DNA from: Paramacrobiotus richtersi
Taxonomy: Eukaryota; Tardigrada; Eutardigrada; Parachela; Macrobiotidae
NCBI GenBank assembly: GCA_034698045.1
Contig: JAQGAU010000576.1
Coordinates: forward strand, 1 to 26,090
Reading direction: 5' to 3'
Length of the DNA: 26,090 nucleotides
In this document: positions 17,709 through 26,090 of the stretch, piece after piece
Position numbering within the stretch: the first letter of the stretch is position 1
Layout: each line of letters begins with the position of its first letter
Translations under genes and position numbers: made by a program
The notes under the pieces: generated by a model
The model's database searches: none
Told to the model about the DNA's origin: nothing
The model's input: only the letters and a program-made list of their open reading frames with translations

Positions 17709-18533
17709 TTAGCACCGCGTCTGGCCAGCAGGGATCCTGCCGTGCTCCCATGACCCATCACTATCCAGCGGCTCATAGCCTTTCGGAAATGTTTTGGTAG
17801 CAACTTTATCTTTGCCGCGCGGTTCCCGCAGTTCTTTTCGCTCGGAATCTTCAGGGCGGTATGAAATGTTCAAGGAACGATCCGTCGGGGTAAGGCGGAG
17901 ATTCTCGAACAATTCCAGAATATCCATCACGTACTTATTTAATCGGATATACTCTCGCTCACCAAATTCTGTATCATCCCAGCAACAACGTCAATACAGC
18001 TGTACAAACTCCATGGTCACCTCCACCGGGATCCGATCGATGGGGTATTCTGCTTGAGACAATCGAAAATTCGAAATACTAGGCCGTCCAGGAGAATTGG
18101 GGTCCGAATTTGAGTAGTTCGATCTTGAGCAATACACAAAAATCCCGCGCCTTGGCGTGGGAAACGTAGTTTGCCACAGTCTGGTTCTGGAAGAAGCGCA
18201 CCCAGTGGTCGTCCCACATTCGGGGCTGCACGTCGATATCGAGGACCTCCGCAACTTTGCGCTGGATCTGAGATATGTAGGATGGAGGCGCGCCCAGCTG
18301 AGAGCATTTTGAGGCTTCGATAGGAGATCGCGGACTTTGAAACGGGTGATTTGACGATGGGCGACAATGAAGAGAATCACAAATACTGCGAATCCAACTC
18401 CGATAGTTATGATAATTTCAACCAGGACTTCGGCAGCCAAATACTCCAGGACAGCAGCCAGGTAGACGGGAGAACCAGCACCAATGCGTTCGCCGTCGCA
18501 TGGCAGAAAGTAGGGCCTTCGGCCCTTCTTCAT
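17709..18533 (-). CDS. NICE-3 / C1orf43-like membrane protein, with H2A-derived N-terminus
   Basis: From about codon 37 the frame gives a transmembrane helix, IIITIGVGFAVFVILFIVA, followed by HRQITRFK. C1orf43 has the same layout: a helix and then (K/H)RQI-x-RF. The next homologous part (SYISQIQRKVAEVLDIDVQ, NQTVANYVSHAKARDF) is in the -1 frame. The original frame then resumes (RIPVEVTMEFVQLY), meets a TGA at 17991-17993, and continues with FGEREYIRLNKYVMDILEL, matching human FGQNEYLRYQEALSEL. It ends with KTFPKGYEPLDS, like the human KSFKDNYNTLES, and a TAA at 17709. So one slip out of frame (near 18315), one back (near 18090) and one in-frame TGA interrupt a single, intronless reading. C1orf43 is a Golgi/mitochondrial-associated protein reported to affect phagocytosis. 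The frame's first ATG (18533) lies in histone-like sequence. Confidence 0.72.
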
Positions 18534-18655
18534 ACACGGCCGTAGTCATCCGTGCGTAGCATACCGCTGCATACGATGGGATCAACGGTAAACTGGACTA
18601 CTGGAGGCCAGCGCGGAGAGCGAAACTTGGCCTTTCCCTTGACTGTACGACGGCC
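18423..18655 (-). pseudogene. Decayed histone H2A copy, N-terminal half
   Basis: Minus-strand sequence encodes [19 protein letters not shown] then AAEVL, almost identical to H2A helices 1-2 ([22 protein letters not shown]). Upstream, 18601-18655 gives a degraded SGR then VKGKAKFRSPR and AGLQ, the H2A tail. The sequence in between still aligns to QFPVGRIHRLLRKGNYA but with small insertions and deletions, plus a 45-bp insertion just before ERIGAG. The match stops exactly after EVL, where NICE-3 begins; the rest of H2A (ELAGNAARDNKK onwards) is absent. Histone H2A is normally ~125 residues, so about the first 60 are represented. The 45-bp insertion supplies the ATG used by the chimeric frame and contains a GGGCC-TTCG-GGCCC-like hairpin. 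Confidence 0.75.
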
Positions 18656-18659
18656 AGTC

Positions 18660-19309
18660 TAACAGATTGCGGAGAAACAGAGCGGAACTAACAACTTCAA
18701 ACCTACAGCGAGTGAAATTCAAAACTCGGAGAACGCAAAATGACAGAGTTTCGTGCGTCAGCATTACGATTTTATAGGGGCGTAGCCGTTCTCTGCGTAC
18801 CTCGTGACGCTACTCTCTACGATAAGGTAGTACTACACGCATGCCGCTAGAGAACGGTTATGATACGGGTCACTCGATTCATAACAGTTACTATGAAATT
18901 CACAGCCATGTGAAAACAGTGAAATCAATTTGTTCGTATCCTTAAAAGTTAGAATAAAATTGTCATAAAGGGCACAGGGGAAATAACCAGTTCTGTCCGT
19001 ATAGAAATTTTGGATGAGAGGTTTTGAATGAAGCCGCACATTGCTGGCTTTTTCAGAGCAACATCTGCGTGCGGGTGCCCGAAGCGTTGAAGTCATTATT
19101 GACACGGTCCGTGTCACACGGACCTTGAATACTGTAGCTTGCTGCTTGCTGCTTGCAATTCAGTAATTTCAGTTTCCACATACGTTACTTTTTTTGCATT
19201 TTCGTTTTATATTTTGACAAATAAGTGTAAAACACAAAATTTATGGTTTTACCCTGATCGTAGTGTTGTTTTGCGTAGCTGAACGGTCATAACCCGCGTC
19301 TTCGAAAAA
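18660..19309. promoter_or_regulatory. Shared upstream region of divergent NICE-3 and INTS9
   Basis: About 0.65 kb separates the H2A/NICE-3 sequence (minus) from the INTS9 start (plus). It must hold both promoters if both genes are active. I see no clear TATA box at a set distance from either start. A triplet-like repeat GCTTGCTGCTTGCTGCTTGC is present near 19138-19157. No exon is supported here. Confidence 0.35.
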
Positions 19310-19742
19310 ATGAGTCGTTCCTTCGTGAAATCTTTGTCAGACAACCGGGAACCCGAACCGTCCCTGCTTCTTCCTCCAGTACGGCGAGGCCTTCCTCCTG
19401 CTGGACTGCGCTCTGGACGCCCGTTCCGCGCTGCATTTCCTCCCGGTCTCGCAGGTCCTCACCCCGGCCCTATCGCAGATGAAGACCTGGAACCACAGCA
19501 AACCGTTTCTGTATAGCCTTGGCAATGAGATTCTCGATAACGAGGGGAATCTGCTGTTGAACGGGGCACTGCAGTTCCAGGTTCCCGAGTTCCAGCAGAT
19601 CACACCGGAGGATCTGCATTATATTCAGATCTCCAATTTCGCTCCGGTGTTTGCACTGCCCTATTTGATTACGGAGAAGAACTTTCGTGGAAGGATCTTC
19701 GCCACGGAACCCACGTTGCAGCTGGCACGAGACATTTTCAAG
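19310..19742 (+). CDS. INTS9: Integrator complex subunit 9, exon 1 (metallo-beta-lactamase N-terminus)
   Basis: INTS9 is the catalytically inactive partner of the INTS11 endonuclease in Integrator, acting in the nucleus on snRNA and nascent Pol II transcripts. The exon reads NLCQTTGNPNRPCFFLQYG, then FLLLDCALDARSALHFLP (human IMLDCGLDMTSTLNFLP), VPEFQQITPEDLHYIQISN (human VPEFCL ... VDVILISN), FALPYLITEK and FATEPTLQLARDIFK (human YATEPTVQIGR). The ATG at 19310 gives MSRSFV in one frame; the homologous frame begins about 19329, one base later, so one extra base (probably in the AAA at 19328-19330) separates them. The exon ends AAG then GTGAAA in phase 0. The exon is GC-rich against an AT-rich intron of 661 bp. 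Confidence 0.82.
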
Positions 19743-20403
19743 GTGAAAATTACAATTAAAATTTAAAAAATAAGTAAATAAAAAAAAATAAAATACAAAT
19801 TTAAAATAAAAAGTAAAAAAGTAGAATTAATTAAAATGTTCACAATTTTCAGTGTATGTCATGGAAAAAAATCGTTCGGTTTTGAAATGTTGCTCGCTGA
19901 AGGTGTTGCAACTACAGCTGAAACAACGTACTTCAGAAGTACTGTAAACGTGCCTGCAAGCCATTGTTCTACGGCGTTCTTCATTTTGGCTGTCGCATTT
20001 ATGGAAAAATGAAATTCAGTAAAAATAGTTTAGCCTGTTGAATCAGTTAAATTTTATTTGTGAAAATGAATGAAAATTGATTTATTTGAATTTTAAAAAG
20101 AAAAGTAATTAAAAGGAAAGTAAAGGAATTAAGAAATAAAACAGTTCGACGAGAAATACGAAGACGGAATGAGCAGATAAAAAACAGAAAAATTATTGAC
20201 AAGAAATGGTAAATAAATGGCAGGTAGATTTACTTCAGTAAATAATGTGATATAATATATAAAAATGTAATAAAAAACTTTCTTTCCGAATCAAATCGTA
20301 CTTTCGTAATTTTTTAAAATTTCTTCATATTCTTGTCATTTTACGTTGTTTCGACTAAGAGAAATTTTTGTTTTATTGTCAAGTGAGCAACAACATTTTT
20401 TAG
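19743..20403 (+). other. INTS9: INTS9 intron 1
   Basis: A very AT-rich intron (long runs of A, AAT and AAAT) with GTGAAA at its 5' end and a T-rich acceptor. There is no coding or repeat content beyond simple A/T sequence. Confidence 0.7.
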
Positions 20404-20701
20404 GATATGACGAATTATTTGGAAAATTACGGCAGCGCCACACAAGCGTACAAGTGATAAGTGAAGGAGGCGAAACAGCTTTTACCTTCCGTCCTTCGGA
20501 ACACACGGCCGGAACTGTGGAAAACCCTGTACTCCGTCGAAGCACTGGAATTGGCGTTGAAACGGCTGGAGGTGATCACTTTCCGACAGACGCTGTTTTT
20601 GGAAAATTCACTAACTATCACGGCATACAGTTCCGGTTTCTGCATGGGCTCGTGTAACTGGGTGACTGAGGCGGCCAAGGAGAAGATTGTGTATTTGTTA
20701 G
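20404..20701 (+). CDS. INTS9: INTS9 exon 2
   Basis: It opens after a perfect acceptor (AACATTTTTTAG) in phase 0 with DMTNYLENYGSATQAYK, matching human [20 protein letters not shown]. It continues KEAKQLLPSVLRNTRPELW, LALKRLEVITFRQTLFLEN and SSGFCMGSCNW (human SSGYALGSSNW), and ends with EKIVYLL at a donor (GTTAG then GTAAGA) in phase 1. Between the first and second pieces the frame contains TGA TAA (20455-20460), while the -1 frame is open (VISEGG). The reading therefore needs a one-base loss near 20453 and a one-base gain by about 20470. The rest of the exon is intact and well conserved. An intron of 441 bp follows. Confidence 0.8.
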
Positions 20702-21142
20702 GTAAGAAAGACGATCGGGATCTCACTTCACAAGGAAAAATGGTAAAAAAACGGAAAAAAATTGTGATTCCGTATTTTGCTGATAGATTTACATTAAAAT
20801 CGTTTTATTAAAATTTATCGAAATTTTTTTATTGCAAATGAAAATTTATATCACTATTAAATTAATAAAGTAAAACAAAAATAGAAAACTAAATAAAAAA
20901 AATTAATTACTAAATGAATGTAATGAAATATATTTATTGGAGTTTACTTAACTTTAAATGAAAATATTTGGTCATTTAGTTGTTAGGGTTTGTTCGCACA
21001 ACTTGATTTAATAAAATTTGTATTAAATTGTTTATTTAATTAAAAATTTGATATTGTAATAAAGTTCGTAGAATTAATGATGTATTTATTTATGAAAATC
21101 TGTTGTTCTGTTTATGTGATGTACAGTGTGATGTTTTGGCAG
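20702..21142 (+). other. INTS9: INTS9 intron 2
   Basis: An AT-rich 441-bp intron, GTAAGA to GGCAG. Phase 1 at both neighbouring exon borders supports the junction. Confidence 0.7.
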
Positions 21143-21285
21143 ATTCGTCGACTCTAACCACACACGTCCTGTCCTGCCCATCGATCCGATAGACGTGAAG
21201 AATCCCGACGTGGTCATTGCCGCCGCCTTGAACATGGACCCGCAGCCCGGAAGATTCCCTCAAGATGATGGCCCAAGCCATCTAT
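21143..21285 (+). CDS. INTS9: INTS9 exon 3 (start of beta-CASP region)
   Basis: After the acceptor (ATGTTTTGGCAG) the phase-1 frame gives DSSTLTTH (human SGSSLLTTH). The -1 frame carries PIDPIDVKNPDVVIAAALN (human PMDQASLKNSDVLVLTGL). The original frame returns with PEDSLKMMAQAIY (human NPDGMVGEFCSNLALTV). The exit lies near 21172-21177 and the return in the CCC at 21246-21248. The exon ends CTAT then GTACCC in phase 0, exactly where exon 4 begins in phase 0. All three pieces align end to end with the human protein, so nothing but single bases seems wrong. An intron of 993 bp follows. Confidence 0.78.
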
Positions 21286-22278
21286 GTACCCGTTAACTGC
21301 TTGACTGATTACTTGTGTGTTCGTTCTTATTAATTGTGTAATGAGGCTGAAAAATCTCTGGGAACATTTGGAATTTTGAGTACTTTTGTCCTAATCAGTT
21401 AATTATTTTGGATACGTTTTGAATTTTTTTATAATGTCGATTACATTTTTAAGATTAATTTGAATTAATTTCTCATATTATTTTTTGAATTGTTCATGTT
21501 ATCTCGTATCTTGCTTCAAGGATTTTGGAATATGTCATATTTAACGCTTATTAGTAGTAATTATTCAGGCTCTGTTTGTTTGATTTAATTTTGAGTCATA
21601 AAAATCTGAAAATTTATTTTGTAGTGATTAGGTCATTCTTATTCTTATTTTTACACCCTAATTAATTATATAAATATAACTGTGAATCACGTTCAATACA
21701 ATACCGGCTATGATTTTACAAGATTTGGTGTAAATATGAAATTTTCAGTAAAACTTGATTTATGTAGCAAAGCGCTCGCAAAAAAGTGTGTTGTCAATTT
21801 CCGTCGCACGTTTACGCATGTTCCTCAACACGTTGACATTTTTCGCATTCGAAGAGGTCTACCTCGTGTTCACCGAGCCATTGTACTACGTATTTCTTGC
21901 TAACCAAAACATGCGACTGGAAACTCCTCACATAAGTTTACACTAAAGCACCCCAGTTTCTATCCACTTTGGAGTTTGATCTTCTTCCTTTTCGCTGTAA
22001 AAATATTTCATTACAGTAGTTGTAGTATTCAAATGAAAGGGGACAGAAAATGAAACATTACAAATATCAGTAAAATAATTAAAGTCCTGCTATAATAATA
22101 AAAACCAAAATACTTTGGTTAATATATACCAGACAATTATAAGTGTTTTCAGTGGAGGGGACAGAAAATTAAACCTTATAAATTTTATTAAAATAATTAA
22201 AAATCCTATTATACTCATAAACACCAAAATACCTTTCTTAATATATACCAGAATATTATTGAACCTGAATAATCTTAG
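21286..22278 (+). other. INTS9: INTS9 intron 3
   Basis: An AT-rich 993-bp intron with a tandem duplication near its 3' end (22039-22257). Short open frames at 21682-21946 show no domain and no matching splice sites. Confidence 0.65.
22039..22257. repeat. Two-copy tandem repeat, ~118-bp period
   Basis: The block starting GGGGACAGAAAAT at 22039 is repeated at 22157. The copies share AAAATAATTAAA, AACACCAAAATAC-like and TTAATATATACCAGA blocks, and the second differs by scattered substitutions, so the duplication is not recent. Confidence 0.8.
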
Positions 22279-22755
22279 GACTGTATTCGCGACGGCGGCA
22301 ACGTCCTCATCCCCTTCTCCAGCGTGGACCTGTTAATCGACGTCCTGGAGTATCTCTTCCTGTACGTGGACGACCTCCCCGGGAATCTCCCCGTCAACGT
22401 CATTTTCGTCACGCACTCCTCTCCCTGTCCCAGGTGTTCTCGGAATGGCTGAATAAGGACTACCGTGATAAGGCGTATCCACCCGAAGAACCCTTTATCC
22501 ACGGGGAGATGGTCCGTGCCGGGCGGATTAAGCTCTTCCCCGCCGTGGATGGCAAGTTTTCCGAGACGTTTACGAGCCCGTCGATTGTGCTGTGCTCGCA
22601 CTATAGTCTGCGGTTCGGGCCGGTGGTGCATTTGCTGTCAACGTGGAAGAGCGCCGCGCGGAATAGTATCGTGTTTATTGACTCGGAGGTCTATCCCAGT
22701 GAGGTGTTGGCGCCGTATTTGCCGGTTATGATGAAGGTCGCCTACTGCACCACTG
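22279..22755 (+). CDS. INTS9: INTS9 exon 4 (beta-CASP domain)
   Basis: It begins phase 0 after ATCTTAG with DCIRDGGNVLIPFSSVDLL (human [21 protein letters not shown]). At about 22416-22420 the reading moves to the -1 frame, which gives LSQVFSEWLNKDYRDKAYP (human [20 protein letters not shown]), EEPFIHGEM, SPSIVLCSHYSLRFGPVVH (human QPCVVFTGHPSLRFGDVVH) and LAPYLPVMMKVAYC. The donor is CACTG then GTTAGT at 22756. Its phase is one base off from exon 5, which could be one extra G in the GG at the border. Very GC-rich, flanked by AT-rich introns; the following intron is 898 bp. Confidence 0.82.
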
Positions 22756-23653
22756 GTTAGTAGCACCGCTTTATGGAAACATTTTTTAACTAATTTAATC
22801 ATAATTATTTTTATTTATTTTAAGAATAATTAATTTTGAAATGTTTACAGAATTATTGGAGTAGTTTTTTTATTCGGAAATTTGTTTTTTATTATGTTTA
22901 TTCGGCTTAAGCTTCTTTTGTTTATTTTTGTAATTCTTTTGTTTGGTTACTGTACGAAAACCAGTCAAGAAAACTTTTCAAAATTCCAAAGAAAATTATT
23001 TGTAAAGCGAATATTTAAATAGCAAGAGAAAGCGCAACATCAGCAGTTTGTACAACTCATGTAGTATCTGATAACAATGGAAAACAAATAAAATGGAAAA
23101 TTAATAGATTCCGTTAAGTTTTTGTCACCTGCTTTGCGTTCTTTTCCAAGCGAGCCGGTATTGGCATAAGCGTGAGAAGTGGTACAGGTTATCAAAACAA
23201 TTTTTGTAATTTCTAACCCTGTCAGTGTTTGTTGGTTGGTTATCGATCATAAATGCGAAATTCGAGATGTACCAGATGCCACTATGCTACGACGCTCGCT
23301 TGAAGTGCTAGTCATTTTCGGAAAATAACAACTGTATAATTAAAAACCACTGAAAAAGGAGTTTTAAAAGTACAAACTAACTATTGTCATAGCATAACTG
23401 AACAGACAGGCCTCTTCCGGTCCCATGTCTTTGATAAATATGTAAATATGCGACCATCCATCAGTGTCATTGCTGTGGCTTCTAAACAGCTGTCAGTGCA
23501 ATGTAAACATGGGATCAATAGTTTCAGTAACTGAATCTACATCAATCGAATAATATAAAATACAGAGACGTATAAACAGAAAAGCTCAAAGAAATAACCT
23601 ATACAAATTTACTGATATTGACAAGTTTCCTAAATAAAATACCTGACGTCTAG
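22756..23653 (+). other. INTS9: INTS9 intron 4
   Basis: An 898-bp intron, AT-rich at both ends. The middle part (about 23100-23500) is less AT-rich than the other introns but has no supported exon. Confidence 0.6.
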
Positions 23654-23997
23654 GACACTCGCTTGCAACCCAGTCAACTAACCAAGATCCTGGAGACCCT
23701 CCAGCCCCGCTGTCTCGTCATCCACGAGCGCTATCTCTCCGGTCTGGGCAGCACTCCCTACAGCGTCGACTACATGGTCCGGTGTCCACCCACAACGACC
23801 GTCCTCCCCATCCGCGACAACCATGACATTGCTCTCCCGGTGTGCAGTTTGGATATGCACTGGGGAAGTGTACAGCACCGGTTTCTCTGGGGGAGAAGAG
23901 TCCGGATGTCGCCCGGTTGGTGCGGTTGATGCGAAAGGAGGGGTTTGGGCAGGCGCGGTTGGAGGGGGGTGAGGCGGAGAATGGAACGTGTCGCGTG
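23654..23997 (+). CDS. INTS9: INTS9 exon 5 (end of beta-CASP and start of C-terminal INTS11-binding domain)
   Basis: After the acceptor ACGTCTAG it reads DTRLQPSQLTKILETLQPR (human DTRLNFIQVSKLLKEVQP), CLVIHERY and VDYMVRCPPTTTVLPIR. Near 23840-23860 the homologous frame becomes -1, giving SPDVARLVRLMRKEGFGQA then LEGGEAENGTCRVV. This matches human [21 protein letters not shown], the start of the C-terminal domain that pairs with INTS11. The linker before it is much shorter than in human INTS9. A consensus donor (CGCGTG then GTGAGT) closes the exon at 23997. The final strands (human HIICDN ... LKFLQKF) are not seen in the remaining 2.1 kb, so a last exon lies beyond the window or is lost; unspliced, the frame stops after SVL at about 24015. 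Confidence 0.75.
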
Positions 23998-23999
23998 GT

Positions 24000-24244
24000 G
24001 AGTGTCTTGTAGAATGGGTTTGAAATGTTTTGAGAATTTCGGGGATTTTTTTGAGGATTGTTTCGCGATTTCTTCCGCAATTATCAACAATTTTTTTCAT
24101 TGGTATTTTGAGGTCGGGATAATTTCTATTAATTAATAGTAGTAATTATTTCGATTGTGTGTTTCGCGATTTTTTTCAATGGTACTTCTGATTTTTGAAG
24201 TCTAGTAGAATATTTCGGGATTTTTTAAAAATTAATTTGCATTC
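24000..24244. repeat. AT-rich sequence with repeated TTTCGCGATT blocks
   Basis: TTTCGCGATT recurs at about 24060, 24161 and 24246, with TTTTGCGATT at 25399. Each is followed by T-rich sequence. This looks like the edge of the tandem array that fills the rest of the window. Confidence 0.55.
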
Positions 24245-26030
24245 TGTTTCGCGATTGTTGCGGAACGGTTTGTATTGAGTTACACCGTATACTGAAATGC
24301 TTCAGAATTCTGTTAAAATTAAACAATAGTATAATATTGGTATTATAATTACAATTATAATAATTATTATTAATATTTGCTATTCTATTTTACAATACGT
24401 GACAATTGTTTTGAGTTTGTTTTGGAAGAGTAGAGTGGGGCTCAGTGGGCAGTTTCCGTATGACAACTTGGTAATGGTCGGAAATATAAAAATAATCTTG
24501 ACATTGGAAATCTGTTATTTTTGACATTCTTGTGGTCTTGTGATTGGAAATCTTGTGTGAAACGGGATTTGTTCGTAACACGACTGCTGTAAGCTGGCAT
24601 AGAGAATTTGTAGAAACCGTAGTGTAGAGTTAAGTTGCTGGTATGGACTCGGACTATGGATGACTGACTTTCTGGTAATAGTGATTAGGGAATGGAGCCG
24701 AATAGTCAGATTATAATATTATCAAGAGCAACACAGATGTCGTTTGATCTTTTTGCTAAACAACGATGTCCAGCGATGATGTATAAATACAAGTACGTTT
24801 CTTATACTTTCGTTCCATCTGTATATTTATTATTTTCAAATTTTCTGCGTAATATATTTACAAGAAAAACAACCACCGATTTACTGAGATTATTTTATTA
24901 TTCTGACGATTTTGCTAAACTTAGCAACATTTTTAGGAAGGTTTGATGAAATTTGTGGGGATAACTGTGTAATCTTGAGTGAAATGGGATTTGTTCGTAA
25001 CTTGACTGATGTGAGCTGGGCACACAGCAGTTGTGGAAACCGTAGTATAGAGGCAAATCTGTGCCTGACAGTCCAGAGTGAATGAGCCGAATATTCAAAT
25101 TGTTTTCAACAATAGCATAGATTTGTGTTGTCTTTTTTAGAAACTATTCTGTAAAAATGTTTAACAGTTTGTTCTACGTTTTTGTGAAATTTGTGGGGTA
25201 AGTGAGTGCACTGGGATTTGTTCGTAACATATGTAACTGCTATGAGCTGGATACATAGAATTTGTGGAAACCGTGGTATAGAGGGCCAAACTGATCCAAA
25301 GCTTTGCCGTCTGGTTGACGAATGGACTGAATATCGAAATTGTTTCAGCAACAGCATAGATGTCGTTTTGAATACTTCGGATTATATCAAAAATTTTTGT
25401 TTTGCGATTTTTTCCTTCAATTAACGACATATTGAGGAACGATCTGTATGGAGTTATGTTAAAATACTTAGAATTATTTTAAAAATAAAATAATACTGTA
25501 ATATTAGTATAACGATGTTATGTAATTAATAATATCTAGTATTTATTTTCAAATATTCAGAACTGTTTTCAGTTCGCTTTGAGAAGACTGGACCTGGTCA
25601 GTTTGCATATGACAGCCTGGTAATGGTCAGAAATATTGTCATCTGGACCTCGAAAACTTAATATTTTTGAATTCTCTGCGGAATACGTTTACATAATTTA
25701 CAAGAAAACTCTTCGTTGATATATTAAGATTATTTTATCACTCTGACGATTTTGTTAAAATTAGATAAAGTTTTAGGAACGTTTTTGGAAGATTCATGGG
25801 AATAGTAATGGCTTGCGTGAAACGGAATTTATTCGTAACATTTACATGACTGCTGTAAGCTGGCATACAGAAGCTGTAGAAACCGTAGTGTGGAGACAAA
25901 CTGCTCGGACGATCTGGTCATCACGAATACTTCGAAATATTCAAATTGTGTTATCAACAACAACACAGATTTCGTTTGACCTTTTTGCTAAACAGCGATG
26001 TCCAGCGACGAAATAGATATCTCTAGATTC
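24245..26030. repeat. Higher-order tandem repeat array
   Basis: A unit of ~150-250 bp recurs at about 24545-24776, 24970-25135, 25195-25375 and 25805-26010. Shared blocks are GGGATTTGTTCGTAAC, TGACTGCTGTAAGCTGG, GAAACCGTAGT and AACACAGATGTCGTTTG. First and fourth copies also share GATCTTTTTGCTAAACA-like sequence and the block TCCAGCGA. On a larger scale, the stretch from GCGATT...GAACG (24245) through TAATGGTCGGAAATAT (24472) is repeated from 25399 through TAATGGTCAGAAATAT (25621), giving a period near 1.15 kb. Open frames within it repeat with the units and are not genes. The array continues to the window edge and may extend further. Confidence 0.75.
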
Positions 26031-26090
26031 ATACATTTCTACGTCTCAGTTTCCACGGAATCGAACTCCTCTTTTATCTTTCAATATAAC

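Noticed and set aside
17531-17803. 90-codon minus-strand frame as the NICE-3 C-terminus
   Set aside because: The other frame gives KTFPKGYEPLDS, matching the known C1orf43 end, so this frame is probably a shadow.
20455-20460. TGA TAA in INTS9 exon 2 read as stop-codon reassignment or a micro-intron
   Set aside because: The -1 frame is open over the same bases and the other exons show the same slip, so base-count changes explain it better; a 6-8 base intron is implausible.
24390-26016. Multiple open frames as the missing INTS9 C-terminal exon
   Set aside because: The frames repeat with the tandem units and show none of the expected C-terminal INTS9 residues.
1-26090. Virus-derived or LTR elements
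   Set aside because: No long terminal repeats, capsid, integrase or envelope-like frames were recognised; the mobile sequences seen are hAT, LINE and foldback types.

Overview
This window looks like nuclear DNA of an invertebrate animal, probably a protostome. No bacterial operon, rRNA, tRNA, CRISPR array or virus-like element was recognised. The evidence is: spliced genes with canonical GT/AG borders; a homologue of Integrator subunit 9 (INTS9); a homologue of the animal NICE-3/C1orf43 membrane protein; immunoglobulin-superfamily exons of the Dpr/DIP/lachesin type; a hAT DNA transposon with an 8-bp target duplication; and the tail of a LINE. INTS9 exons are GC-rich, while its introns are extremely AT-rich. 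All homology calls come from remembered family sequences, not from a search.

Layout. 0.5-1.7 kb: three short coding-like stretches on + that I cannot name. 1.9-2.4 kb: strong palindromes. 2.6-5.3 kb (+): three exons of an Ig-domain gene, with a long foldback element (3165-3785) in the first intron. 5.85-6.6 kb (-): an unidentified gene with clear coding character. 6.8-8.9 kb: six different, exactly 16-bp palindromes centred on GTCGAC, partly overlapping a minus-strand helical-protein gene (7.7-8.5 kb). 9.35-9.58 kb (-): an exon of an inosine-uridine nucleoside hydrolase. 11.4-11.6 kb (-): a possible membrane-protein exon. 12.58-13.73 kb: a 962-bp nonautonomous hAT element sitting in the middle of an older inverted repeat. 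13.7-14.9 kb (-): exons of a second Ig-domain gene. 15.9-16.1 kb (-): a LINE C-terminal fragment. 16.26-16.93 kb: a second foldback element sharing its apex sequence with the first. 17.7-18.65 kb (-): NICE-3, whose open frame begins inside a decayed histone H2A copy. 19.3-24.0 kb (+): INTS9 in five exons. 24.0-26.09 kb: an AT-rich, higher-order tandem repeat array.

INTS9 and NICE-3 are divergently transcribed from a shared ~0.8-kb upstream region. INTS9 belongs to the Integrator complex that processes snRNA and attenuates Pol II transcription; C1orf43/NICE-3 is a small Golgi/mitochondria-associated membrane protein. No functional link between them is implied.

The strongest unexplained signals are the GTCGAC palindrome cluster, the H2A::NICE-3 chimeric frame, and the recurrent paired frame slips (first -1, then +1) inside host exons. 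The slips may be assembly indels or gene decay, and read mapping would decide between these.
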